Below are positions 42,598-50,963 of a stretch of 64,000 bases of DNA, one piece after another. Positions within the stretch are counted from its first letter, which is position 1; each line of letters opens with the position of its first letter. The DNA lies in the NCBI GenBank assembly GCA_022827885.1, contig JAJEIP010000120.1, positions 1 to 64,000 on the forward strand, read 5' to 3'. Made by a program: the position numbers and the translations under genes. Under the pieces are notes generated by a model, which had not been told where the DNA came from, searched no databases, and saw only the letters and a program-made list of their open reading frames with translations. The DNA is from Candidatus Poribacteria bacterium. GTDB lineage: Bacteria; Poribacteria; WGA-4E; WGA-3G.

Positions 42598-43773
42598 TTA
42601 TCCTACGGCCAACAGTTCAGCGTAAACAGCTTCCGTCAACGCCGTGTTCTTTTCGCTATTAAACAACTGCTCAGCGCGGTTGCGAGCGGCTGCCCCCATT
42701 GTCTGCAATCGTTTTTGATCCGTTGCAAGGGTTGCAATAGCCTCCGCAATCGCCGAGGCATCTTCAGGTGGCACTAAAATCCCTGTTTCGGGGGTAACGA
42801 GTTCTTTACTGCCACCGAGTGGCGTGGCAATGACGGGTGTGCCGACCGCCATTGCTTCAATGATAGTGCGCGGGCATGCCTCCGGGATAATAGATGGCAC
42901 CAACATAACGTCGAGCAGGCTTGTAACCACCCGCGTATCCGACAAAAACCCAGTAAAGATGACCGAATCTTCAACGCCTAAATCTATGACCTCCTGTTTG
43001 AGTTCGTTCATATAGTCAATATCCTTTTGGAAGTAAGGACCGCCAACGATCAACAGTTTGCTGTCTATTTTTCCTTTGAGTTCCGCGATCGCTCTGACTA
43101 AAAAATGGATACCTTTCTCCGGCGTAATTCGAGTCACGACCCCCGTAACGGTGGAGGGATCGGAGGTATTGGGAAAGAGTTCCGATCGGAGGGTTTCCAC
43201 CTCTTCCGCGGATGCTTGAAAAGCATCTAAGTTGACCCCGTTATAGATTAACGTCTGTTTCGCCGTAGGCGCGAAATTCCAGCGAGTTGCCTCCGAAACG
43301 AGTATCACACGGTGCAAAAATCTTTCGCAAATCCGATCCAGAATGCCGTAGGAAGTCGCGTAGCGTTTGTGCATCAGGATCGGGATACGGTTTATCCGCG
43401 CAACGATGCCGCCGAGAAGTGCTACCGAAAGCGAGTTCGCATGAATGAGGTCGATCGCACACCGTTTTACTGTTTGATGGAGTTGAAGGATCACCCCAAG
43501 TTGCCGGAAGTCGTCAAGTAGATCGCGGAGGGTAAATCGTTGGACCTTATCGGTTTTGTTATGTGCCGCGGGTAGAGACAGTGGAACGACACTTGCCTCC
43601 GTCTTTTCTACCTCGGCTGCGAACGGGCTATCACCGAGGCATCCGACATACGGCGTAAAGCGATCCGTATCTAATAGATTGAGCAGGAGTAGGAGACTGC
43701 GTTGTCCGCCGCCGATGCCCGAACCGCTATCGAGATATAGGATGTTGGATTTCGATGTGTCGGATGTTTTCAT
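42598..43773 (-). CDS. Glycosyltransferase family 4-type protein
   Basis: GT-B glycosyltransferase of 391 residues. The N-terminal domain begins ILYLDSGSGIGGGQRSLL. The donor-binding C-terminal half has ITPEKGIHFLVRAIAEL and EACPRTIIEAMAVGTPVIAT with the family E-x7-E arrangement. The product is probably cell-surface polysaccharide or glycolipid. The ATG at 43773 is chosen from homology; it lies 47 bp inside the 3' end of the TsaE gene. The longest frame, to 43836, overlaps even more and adds no conserved residues. Confidence 0.88.
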   Translation of the reverse strand: MKTSDTSKSNILYLDSGSGIGGGQRSLLLLLNLLDTDRFTPYVGCLGDSPFAAEVEKTEASVVPLSLPAAHNKTDKVQRFTLRDLLDDFRQLGVILQLHQTVKRCAIDLIHANSLSVALLGGIVARINRIPILMHKRYATSYGILDRICERFLHRVILVSEATRWNFAPTAKQTLIYNGVNLDAFQASAEEVETLRSELFPNTSDPSTVTGVVTRITPEKGIHFLVRAIAELKGKIDSKLLIVGGPYFQKDIDYMNELKQEVIDLGVEDSVIFTGFLSDTRVVTSLLDVMLVPSIIPEACPRTIIEAMAVGTPVIATPLGGSKELVTPETGILVPPEDASAIAEAIATLATDQKRLQTMGAAARNRAEQLFNSEKNTALTEAVYAELLAVG

Positions 43774-44227
43774 CTTCAGGGATTTGTGATATTGGCTCAC
43801 GGGTTTCACTGCCGTGTGAGACGTTTGTGTCTTCAAGCGTTATACGTATCTGTATACAGGTAGCAGGCAGTGCATCTGTCATCCGTTCTGCCCACTCAAT
43901 GATGCAAATTCCATCGCCTTCCATATATTCGCTGAGTCCGAGTTCGGCGATCTCCGCGCTGTTTTCGAGACGGTACAGATCGATGTGGTAGATCGGGAGT
44001 GTCCCCTTATACTCGTTAATCAGGATATAGGAGGGGCTATTCACAACCTCGCCTGGAGCGATACCGATCCCGCGCGCAATGCCTTGCGTCAAACAGGTTT
44101 TACCTGTGCCGAGGTCGCCGATGAGTGCGATGACATCTCCTTGCTTGAGCGTTTTGCCTAACCTTTCACCGAGCACTTGCGTTTCTACTGGGTTTTCTGT
44201 TTTAAATGTTTCGTTTCTATTGTCCAT
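43727..44227 (-). CDS. tsaE: tRNA threonylcarbamoyladenosine biosynthesis ATPase
   Basis: ATPase of the TsaB-TsaD-TsaE complex that makes t6A37 in ANN-decoding tRNAs. Walker A is GDLGTGKTCLTQG at about residues 37-49. NSPSYILINEY, YHIDLYRLE and IIEWAERM follow in family order. The 166-residue protein has a ~25-residue extra tail that overlaps the glycosyltransferase start. It lies 4 bp after the RbsA-type gene. The partner gene tsaB is at 60213. Confidence 0.93.
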   Translation of the reverse strand: MDNRNETFKTENPVETQVLGERLGKTLKQGDVIALIGDLGTGKTCLTQGIARGIGIAPGEVVNSPSYILINEYKGTLPIYHIDLYRLENSAEIAELGLSEYMEGDGICIIEWAERMTDALPATCIQIRITLEDTNVSHGSETREPISQIPEDENIRHIEIQHPISR

Positions 44228-44231
44228 TTTT

Positions 44232-45860
44232 TTAATTTACCTTGCGGTTCGATATTGACGTGCCAGCAGCACACCGCAAAATGTCCTCTTGTGTCAGATT
44301 CTCGTTGATAAATTCACCCGTGATCCTGCCCGCATGTAACACTATGACGCGATCGCTCATACCGAGGATTTCTGGAAGTTCGGAGGATACAAACACGATC
44401 GCGACACCTTCCTGCGCAAGTTTTGCCATCAGCGTGTGAATTTCTGCCTTCGCACCGACATCAATCCCGCGTGTCGGTTCATCAAGAAATAACACCTTCG
44501 GATGCGTCATCAACCATTTGCCGAGAACGACTTTCTGTTGATTGCCGCCGCTGAGATGGTTCACAGGCACCTCAAGCGAAGTTGTCTTAATCTGAAGGGA
44601 ATCTACGTAGTGTTCGCTTTTTTCAAATGCCGTGTTGTCATTAATTATCCCGTGTGATGTGATGTCTGACGATGGACCAAGACTCGCAAGCGTCATGTTG
44701 CGGACGACATCTACGTCTAAAAGGAGTCCGTAGCGTTTCCGATCCTCACTGACGAGCGCTATGCCGTGCTGTATCGCCTCGCGTGGGGCGTGAATTTTAA
44801 CAGGGACACCCTCTATGAGGATTTCTCCACACCATCTCCCCTCGTAAACACCGAAAATCGTGCTAATCAATTCTGTCCGTCCCGCGCCCATTAAACCTGC
44901 GATGCCGAGGATTTCCCCGGGTCGCACCTCAAAATTGATGTTTTCAAGTTGCGGGGGTTCCGATGGGTAGGTGCTTAGGTTTTCCACCCGGAGTGCTATG
45001 TCGTCTCGGTTTGACCCGTTTTCATCAATAGCGGCAGTTCGTCGTCTTGGAAACAGAGCGGTCAACTCGCGTCCGACCATCTGTGAGATGAGCACCTCTT
45101 CGGTGCATTCAGAGGATTTAATGGAGTGCGTTGCGACTGTTTTGCCGTCCCGCAGCACTGTCACCCGGTCAGCGATTTGAAAAATCTCCTTGAGTTTATG
45201 GGTGATATAGATACAGGCGACACCCTTTTCTCGAAGTTGCGTCAGAATCTCGCGAAGGATGTCTACTTCGCTTTCCGTCAAGGCAGCCGTTGGCTCGTCC
45301 AGCACGAGTAACAATGCACTGCTCGACGATTCGCTGTTGGTTTGTAAGCTGCGCCGCTGTTGAATATGGGCTTGCAAGCTGCGCCCTAAAGCCTTCGCGA
45401 TTTCTACGAGTTGTTGTTGTCCGATACCGAGTTCATGGACGGGTTTATCCAGTGGAATCGCCAATCCAAACTGCGAAAGGAGTTCGCCTGCCTCGTGATA
45501 GAGACGATGCTTGTTAATGGTTCCGAATCGGCACGGTTCCTTACCGAGATAGATATTCTCAGCGACCGTCATCTCTGGAATAAGTGCCAGTTCTTGATGG
45601 ATGATAGCGATGCCCGCACGTTCTGCGTCGCGCACGGTATGGAACTGTTGCTCGTTTCCGCTGATATGCAATTCCCCTTCGTAAGTCCCGTAGGGGTAAA
45701 CACCCCCGAGAATCTTAATCAATGTCGATTTGCCCGCGCCGTTTTCTCCACACAGCGCATGAATTTCACCCGGACGCACCTCGAAAGAGACATCGTCTAA
45801 GGCACGCACGCCGGGGAAGTCTTTGGTAATTGATTGCATGTGGAGAAGTGGGGCTGTCAC
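44232..45860 (-). CDS. Sugar ABC transporter ATP-binding protein (RbsA/MglA type)
   Basis: Tandem ATPase of 542 residues. Domain 1 has Walker A GENGAGKSTLIK, signature LGIGQQQLVEIAKAL and Walker B LVLDEPTAALTESE. Domain 2 has the degenerate Walker A GLMGAGRTELIS usual in this family, LSGGNQQKVVLGKW and LFLDEPTRGIDVG. A ~20-residue insertion (QAHIQQRRSLQTNSESSSS) lies between signature and Walker B of domain 1. The start is GTG at 45860. No permease or sugar-binding protein gene is adjacent, which is unusual; partners must be encoded elsewhere. Confidence 0.9.
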   Translation of the reverse strand: MTAPLLHMQSITKDFPGVRALDDVSFEVRPGEIHALCGENGAGKSTLIKILGGVYPYGTYEGELHISGNEQQFHTVRDAERAGIAIIHQELALIPEMTVAENIYLGKEPCRFGTINKHRLYHEAGELLSQFGLAIPLDKPVHELGIGQQQLVEIAKALGRSLQAHIQQRRSLQTNSESSSSALLLVLDEPTAALTESEVDILREILTQLREKGVACIYITHKLKEIFQIADRVTVLRDGKTVATHSIKSSECTEEVLISQMVGRELTALFPRRRTAAIDENGSNRDDIALRVENLSTYPSEPPQLENINFEVRPGEILGIAGLMGAGRTELISTIFGVYEGRWCGEILIEGVPVKIHAPREAIQHGIALVSEDRKRYGLLLDVDVVRNMTLASLGPSSDITSHGIINDNTAFEKSEHYVDSLQIKTTSLEVPVNHLSGGNQQKVVLGKWLMTHPKVLFLDEPTRGIDVGAKAEIHTLMAKLAQEGVAIVFVSSELPEILGMSDRVIVLHAGRITGEFINENLTQEDILRCAAGTSISNRKVN

Positions 45861-45894
45861 TGTTCAGCAATGCTCCGATGCTCGATTTATTTTT

Positions 45895-45923
45895 ATTATA
45901 GCAGAATTTGCAGTGGCGGTCAA
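45895..45923 (-). promoter_or_regulatory. Sigma-70 promoter of the RbsA-TsaE-glycosyltransferase run
   Basis: TTGACC (45918-45923) and TATAAT (45895-45900) on the minus strand are 17 bp apart, about 35 bp before the GTG start. Confidence 0.75.
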
Positions 45924-45973
45924 GTTTATGGCGTGAGGTTTTTTGAGCGAATTAAGTGTATTTTACATTTAAT

Positions 45974-46002
45974 TTGACGTATTAAAGCGGAGTCGTTATA
46001 AT
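45974..46002 (+). promoter_or_regulatory. Sigma-70 promoter of the lipoprotein gene
   Basis: TTGACG (45974-45979) and TATAAT (45997-46002) are 17 bp apart. It is divergent from the promoter at 45895 and gives a leader of about 120 nt, which contains the TACGCAGAAATACCCAAGC repeat (46031-46049). Confidence 0.7.
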
Positions 46003-46030
46003 TCTTAAATTAAGCGGTAGCCTACAACAG

Positions 46031-46054
46031 TACGCAGAAATACCCAAGCAAAAC
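46031..46054. repeat. Short repeat related to 19161-19184
   Basis: TACGCAGAAATACCCAAGCA followed by AAA, differing by one base over the first 22 positions from the copy at 19161. It lies in the leader of the lipoprotein gene. Confidence 0.5.
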
Positions 46055-46129
46055 ACGCAAGCAGATATAAAGAAGGTGCGTCAAACATTCAAACTTACGT
46101 TATTCTCCCGCAAGATATAATTAAAAAAC

Positions 46130-46939
46130 ATGAAACTATTTACAACTTTATGTGCGTGTTTTGCCATCGCTATCTTTGGAGGATGTGCGAGATTTCATCC
46201 GAAAACCCACACCGTCGAACTTGGTGCCCTCACCGATATTGTCAACGATGTTGAAGTAAACGGCATCCACTCAAAATATAAGGGACAGAAGGTTACGATT
46301 ACCGCAGCTGGCAGAATTTATCCGAGTGCTGATGGTGATCCACCAAAGTTAGAATTGTTTACACATCACAATACAGTCCGTTTTTTCATCACCGACCCGG
46401 ACGCTAAGTTTCTGCGTCACTATTATTCAAATTATATGGAGAGCGATCTTGGACACATTCGCGGACATACAACTTACACCTTCACACTGCTGATAAAGGA
46501 CATTTCCGAAAACACAACCACAAACAAAGACCGCTTCTTCACTATCTGGTCTGATGTCCCTGAACACACAGCGAAAGCGGATATCGAAGTTATCAACACG
46601 ACGCTTGAACAGATTGTGGCGGCGGGTCAGAGGTATGTCGGGAAAACAGTGCGTCTTCACAATGAGACCGTTTCACTTAAGAGACTCAATGAACTGCTGG
46701 GCATCAGAGATGATGTAGACCCTGAATTGGTAAAAAATTACGCAGGCGCAATGACGCTTGACACAAATAATAGAAATGTGACGTTTTGGATTATTGATGA
46801 TATGGCAGGGGATGGGCTTTTTCCTTCTAAACTGCAAAAATACGTTAATCATCAGATGTATACATTCACACTCTACGTTGAAAGCATCGTAACAGATGGA
46901 ATACAGGTCGAGATTACGACAGGCATTGCTGATGATTAA
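46130..46939 (+). CDS. Predicted lipoprotein with two similar halves, function unknown
   Basis: A 269-residue exported lipoprotein: the signal segment LFTTLCACFAIAIFGGC ends in a lipobox cysteine at residue 19. The mature part appears to be an internal duplication: YKGQKVTI, VRFFITDP and YTFTLLIKDI in the first half correspond to YVGKTVRL, VTFWIIDD and YTFTLYVESI in the second. The spacing suggests two small beta-barrel (OB-like) domains, which is inference. It has its own promoter. I do not recognise a family. Confidence 0.7.
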   Translation: MKLFTTLCACFAIAIFGGCARFHPKTHTVELGALTDIVNDVEVNGIHSKYKGQKVTITAAGRIYPSADGDPPKLELFTHHNTVRFFITDPDAKFLRHYYSNYMESDLGHIRGHTTYTFTLLIKDISENTTTNKDRFFTIWSDVPEHTAKADIEVINTTLEQIVAAGQRYVGKTVRLHNETVSLKRLNELLGIRDDVDPELVKNYAGAMTLDTNNRNVTFWIIDDMAGDGLFPSKLQKYVNHQMYTFTLYVESIVTDGIQVEITTGIADD

Positions 46940-46957
46940 CGAAGGCGCGTTTTTTCT

Positions 46958-46986
46958 TTGATATATATCTAAAGATATGTTATACT
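46958..46986 (+). promoter_or_regulatory. Sigma-70 promoter of the gene at 47017
   Basis: TTGATA (46958-46963) and TATACT (46981-46986) are 17 bp apart in an AT-rich stretch; the leader is only about 25 nt. Confidence 0.75.
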
Positions 46987-47016
46987 AATTATATATTTAG
47001 AAATCGGAGGATTATG

Positions 47017-47862
47017 ATGGCTGAAGAAAAAAAGGACGAAATGGTACCCGTTACCGCTGAATATGAAGTCGTCGATCAGGTGGATGATCAGGCGATTATT
47101 GAGTTGATGACTGGACAGACAATCCAAGATTACGTCTATTCCTTTAAACAGGGGGGACGGACTGTTGAAGGGTTGACCTTAGCCGGTATTAACGAAGCCG
47201 CAAATCGCCGGGGCGGTATCCAGATTGAAGAGATCGATTACGAGGAACGCGAGCACTCTTGGATTGCTACTGCCAAAGCGGTCGATACAATCACGGGTTC
47301 GTCTCGTTACGGTGCCTATGAGCAACTGAAGATGGCTGGCGGCCGCGCCGATCCGTTCGCTTTCACCAAAGCGATTCATAAAGCGCAACGCAACGCAATT
47401 AAACAGTTGATCCCCGTGCCGGTTATCCGCGAGGTTCTGAATTTCTACCTGAACCGAAAAACAGGGGGCGGCAATACGACGCAACGACCGCAGTTACAAC
47501 AGGGTGGTGGAAATATTGCGAACGCCCAAAAAGCGGCTTTCGCTATCGCGAACAATCTGGCGGGACCTCTTGAAGGGAAAGGCATCGGTAAGGCAGATCT
47601 CTGGAACTACATCAAACGTAAATATGGTGTGGAATCTCGGAACGATATGACCGAGATGCAGTGGACGCAGCTTTCTGCTGAATTGAAAGCCGCGGAAACC
47701 TCGCCACAGTTGTTAAATGAACTCTGTGAGCGTGTAAAGCAATTAACAACCGCTGCGCAGGAGAGTGAAGTCCCTGAACCGGAGGAATCCGCGAATCAAG
47801 AGACCGCATCTCCCGATGGCGCACCGACAGAAAATACACAAGCCCAAGAATCACCGTTTTAG
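47017..47862 (+). CDS. Conserved hypothetical protein, possibly recombination-associated
   Basis: A 281-residue soluble protein with a compact N-terminal domain (residues ~15-145) containing GLTLAGINEAANRRGGIQ, then FAFTKAIHKAQRNAIKQLIP. A Gln/Gly linker, a second small helical region (~170-225) and a disordered acidic tail ending QAQESPF follow. The A-x2-KAxRNA-type helix and a terminal Pro-Phe recall ssDNA-annealing and SSB-like proteins, but this is weak inference. GGAGG lies 6 nt before the ATG at 47017 and only 3 nt before the ATG at 47014, so 47017 is preferred. Confidence 0.65.
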   Translation: MAEEKKDEMVPVTAEYEVVDQVDDQAIIELMTGQTIQDYVYSFKQGGRTVEGLTLAGINEAANRRGGIQIEEIDYEEREHSWIATAKAVDTITGSSRYGAYEQLKMAGGRADPFAFTKAIHKAQRNAIKQLIPVPVIREVLNFYLNRKTGGGNTTQRPQLQQGGGNIANAQKAAFAIANNLAGPLEGKGIGKADLWNYIKRKYGVESRNDMTEMQWTQLSAELKAAETSPQLLNELCERVKQLTTAAQESEVPEPEESANQETASPDGAPTENTQAQESPF

Positions 47863-47879
47863 TTTATTGGTTATAAGCC

Positions 47880-47926
47880 CCGCTGTTAGTAGGGTTTTGA
47901 ACCATACCAACAGCGGAGCGTCTTTA
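47880..47926 (+). terminator. Terminator-like hairpin
   Basis: CCGCTGTT (47880-47887) pairs with AACAGCGG (47909-47916), followed by AGCGTCTTTATTT. It lies 18 bp after the stop of the preceding gene. Confidence 0.5.
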
Positions 47927-47943
47927 TTTCGGCACGATTTTTG

Positions 47944-47972
47944 TTGACCTCGTAGCAAAGTTCTTGTAGAAT
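47944..47972 (+). promoter_or_regulatory. Sigma-70 promoter of the membrane protein/LamG pair
   Basis: TTGACC (47944-47949) and TAGAAT (47967-47972) are 17 bp apart; the ATG is at 48028. Confidence 0.7.
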
Positions 47973-48027
47973 AGCAACATTGCGGTTCTGTTCATGCGAA
48001 AGACGATTGTTCAAAAGCGAGGTAATT

Positions 48028-50136
48028 ATGCAGGGGCGTCGGTTATCTATCCCGCACATTGTCGTGATTGCGCTTTTGGTGATACATATCTTGCCGACCT
48101 GGCTATTCAAGTATACCGGGACCCAAGATGGACCCGCCCATGTCCACAACGCTCACGTCTTAAAAGTATATCACAATCACGAAAATTACATCCTACGGGA
48201 AGTTTATGAACGCAACCCGACGCTTTTTCCGAATTGGACCTCCCATGCCTTCATGGCAGCACTCATGTATATTTTTCCGCCCCTCGTATGCGAGAAGATA
48301 TTCTTTAGTCTCTGCATAGGACTCCTCCCGCTTTCTCTCCTGTATCTCCTCAACGGTATTCAAAAAAGCAAGACGCTTTTCTGCCTCGTCGGTTTCAGTT
48401 TTGCCTATAATTATTTGCTGCACATGGGATTCTATAACTTCGCCTTGAGCGTATCACTCTTTTTCTTCGCGCTCGGTTGTTGGTGGCGATGTGCGGATAA
48501 ACTCAGTTCAAGAGCCTTTGTCACGGTCTATGTATGGCTCACAGTCGTTTACCTCACACACTTTCAATCCTATGCCCTGCTTACAGTGTCAATAACATTC
48601 TTAGGCGTATTCCTCTATGTTTATGAAGCCTTAGAATCTCAGCGTGTGCGCTGGATTGGGCAGCTAAAATCCATCTTGCTCTTTTTAGGGACTATGCTCC
48701 CCGCTTATGTTATCCTACTGACCTACTATCTCGTGAAACGGGAAGGCGGTGGTTTCCATAGGAGTTTTGAGGGGTTGATGAAGTATTTTCTCTCTATCGG
48801 TTCGATTGTCTCCTTTCGGGATACCCACACGCTCATAGGCAATCTTCTCCTCATCGTGCTGGGGATCGCCTTTCTGCTCACCGTCATCGACAGAATCCGC
48901 AAAGTCTACGCGCGCCGTGCCGCGTCGACCTCGGAAAACATGGGATATGGAGGCATCACCTCCATCGTGGCTCGGACAGACGCGTTTTTACTGATTGCAC
49001 TGATACTCACGTTCCTCTATTTCAAATCCCCGTGGAGTTTACGCTCTGGTGGCATGTGGATCAGCGACCGGATACATATCTACATTCTACTTGCACTCCT
49101 TCCATTCTTTAGTTTCAACCTTCATAGGTTCGTTGACTACGCCTTTAGTGGTGTCCTGATTGTTTTAGCGCTATGGCATCTCGGCTATTACGTTCAAACT
49201 TACTATCTGTTGGACAGAGATGCCCAAGCGGCACTTTCATCAGCGGAGATGATAGAACCGCACACGGTCCTTGCGAGTCGTCCGGGTTCATGGGGCGGCA
49301 CGCCTGATTCGGCGAAATGGGATTTCAAATACATTCTCCCCTTTGAGCATATAGAGGGGTATCTGGCGTTGGAGAACGGTGTCGCCTATCTTCAGAACTA
49401 TGAACCCAACACCGATCACTTTCCATTGCGCTACAAAAACAAGGAGGTGCCTATAGACTATGTGCTCGTCTGGCGCACAGAGTATGATAACGTTGAAGAT
49501 CTCGCCCAAGATTATGAAGTCATCCATTCAACTAACTTTAATCGGCTTTACCGGCGTAAGAGAGTCGCACCGGATGCCCAATTGTGGGACGACACGACAA
49601 CGATCACATTCGATCTGCAACCGATAGATGGAGAGGGAGTTCCAGCACACATCCCTATATCCAAGGACACGCCTTATACAGATGGGCTTTACGGTTGGAT
49701 ATCGAAATCTGTTCAGGATGAATTTAAAACCGGTGGTGGTGGTTTTGAACTCAAATATTGGCACACTGAAGACACGAAATCTGCACGGGATATACGCGAG
49801 GTCTTGGCGGTCGGTGAACCGAATCTTCCTTTGTATCAAGATAGGCTTTGGGGTGAAGAAGATGGTGTTTTCAGAATAGCACTCCCCAATGGCACGTATG
49901 AGATAAGCTGCTATTTCCACGCGGGCGTTGTGGCACCCGTGGATATTAACCTCATTGCGAATGATGAGAAGAAATTCCAAAAACTGCGTCTTGATTCAGC
50001 AGATGAATCTGCGGAAATGCGATACACTGTTACGATCACTGATGAGCGTCTAACCCAAGTAATTTATACTCGAAAGAAACGTTGGGTGTGGAACGGGTTT
50101 ACGATTACACGGCTTTCAAAAGGAGAGGAACAATGA
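48028..50136 (+). CDS. Polytopic membrane protein with C-terminal glycan-binding-like domain
   Basis: A 702-residue protein. Residues 1-430 hold about ten to eleven membrane segments with short loops and an early D-G-P-A-H motif (TQDGPAHVHNAH), a layout like GT-C or oligosaccharide-modifying enzymes. The last ~170 residues are soluble and beta-rich; GVFRIALPNGTYEISCYF resembles malectin or rhamnogalacturonate-lyase-type carbohydrate-binding folds. GAGG lies 5 nt before the ATG at 48028. The stop overlaps the following LamG gene by 4 bp. Enzymatic role unproven. Confidence 0.7.
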   Translation: MQGRRLSIPHIVVIALLVIHILPTWLFKYTGTQDGPAHVHNAHVLKVYHNHENYILREVYERNPTLFPNWTSHAFMAALMYIFPPLVCEKIFFSLCIGLLPLSLLYLLNGIQKSKTLFCLVGFSFAYNYLLHMGFYNFALSVSLFFFALGCWWRCADKLSSRAFVTVYVWLTVVYLTHFQSYALLTVSITFLGVFLYVYEALESQRVRWIGQLKSILLFLGTMLPAYVILLTYYLVKREGGGFHRSFEGLMKYFLSIGSIVSFRDTHTLIGNLLLIVLGIAFLLTVIDRIRKVYARRAASTSENMGYGGITSIVARTDAFLLIALILTFLYFKSPWSLRSGGMWISDRIHIYILLALLPFFSFNLHRFVDYAFSGVLIVLALWHLGYYVQTYYLLDRDAQAALSSAEMIEPHTVLASRPGSWGGTPDSAKWDFKYILPFEHIEGYLALENGVAYLQNYEPNTDHFPLRYKNKEVPIDYVLVWRTEYDNVEDLAQDYEVIHSTNFNRLYRRKRVAPDAQLWDDTTTITFDLQPIDGEGVPAHIPISKDTPYTDGLYGWISKSVQDEFKTGGGGFELKYWHTEDTKSARDIREVLAVGEPNLPLYQDRLWGEEDGVFRIALPNGTYEISCYFHAGVVAPVDINLIANDEKKFQKLRLDSADESAEMRYTVTITDERLTQVIYTRKKRWVWNGFTITRLSKGEEQ

Positions 50137-50963
50137 AAGTTAATGTGAATTGGCTATACGTGATTCTTGTAGGGATGTTACTTGCCCCAGGGACGATGGG
50201 TTATGCTGAAATAGATTTAGGCACTTTGGCAGGCGCGTGGCTTTTTGATGAAGGTAAAGGCAAGACGGTAAAAGATCATTCGGGGAACGGCAATGATGGA
50301 ACAATCGAGGGGGACCCAGAATGGGTAGATAGTGATCTCGGTCCAGCCCTCAAATTTGATGGTAAGGACGACTATCTTGAGATTCCGCACAGTGATACCG
50401 TCAACGTTGGAGAAAATGATTTTACCTTAGTGGCATGGTTGAATCCGGCTTTACCTGGCGATGGAAAAGGTATCATTTCCAAAGGGGCGTGGTGCTGGAA
50501 TGGCGGCTGGATTCTCGATATTGGGGACACGGGTCCTGGTGCGATCCGCTTAGAGACCTCAGCAAACGGATCAGATAACGGAAGTATTATCAGTCCCGCA
50601 GGAACGATGGAGGTTGACACGTGGCAGTTTGTCGCTGCAGTCGTTACACGCGATGCCGACTCCTTTATCTACAGGAACGGCGAGGAAGTTGCTGTGAAGG
50701 TCATCAAGGGAAATGACTTGACACAGGAGGCGTATCCGCTGCTCATGGGGTGTCTGTTAGAGTGTAATAAACTCCCCGGCGGCTTTTTTGCGGTTTCGAT
50801 TACGCACGTCGCCCTTTTTAACGGTATTGCGCTTACCTTTGAAGAGACAGAGATGATTCGGGAACAGGGACTGGCTACAATATTGTCAGTTTCTCCCAAA
50901 GCCAAGCTCGCTACCACGTGGGCAAACTTAAGAGGATGTAGGCAAAACACTTGTCTTACTTAA
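50133..50963 (+). CDS. Secreted LamG/concanavalin A-like domain protein
   Basis: A 276-residue exported protein: a signal peptide to about residue 25 (WLYVILVGMLLAPGTMGYA), then a LamG-type jelly roll with AWLFDEGKGKTVKDHSGNGN, ALKFDGKDDYLEIP, FTLVAWLNP and WQFVAAVVTRD. Such domains bind glycans. Near the C-terminus it has KLATTWANL, a motif shared with the LamG protein at 61012, here followed by ten further residues. The start overlaps the preceding membrane-protein stop (ATGA), so they are coupled. The end overlaps the convergent gene by 4 bp. Confidence 0.85.
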   Translation: MKVNVNWLYVILVGMLLAPGTMGYAEIDLGTLAGAWLFDEGKGKTVKDHSGNGNDGTIEGDPEWVDSDLGPALKFDGKDDYLEIPHSDTVNVGENDFTLVAWLNPALPGDGKGIISKGAWCWNGGWILDIGDTGPGAIRLETSANGSDNGSIISPAGTMEVDTWQFVAAVVTRDADSFIYRNGEEVAVKVIKGNDLTQEAYPLLMGCLLECNKLPGGFFAVSITHVALFNGIALTFEETEMIREQGLATILSVSPKAKLATTWANLRGCRQNTCLT

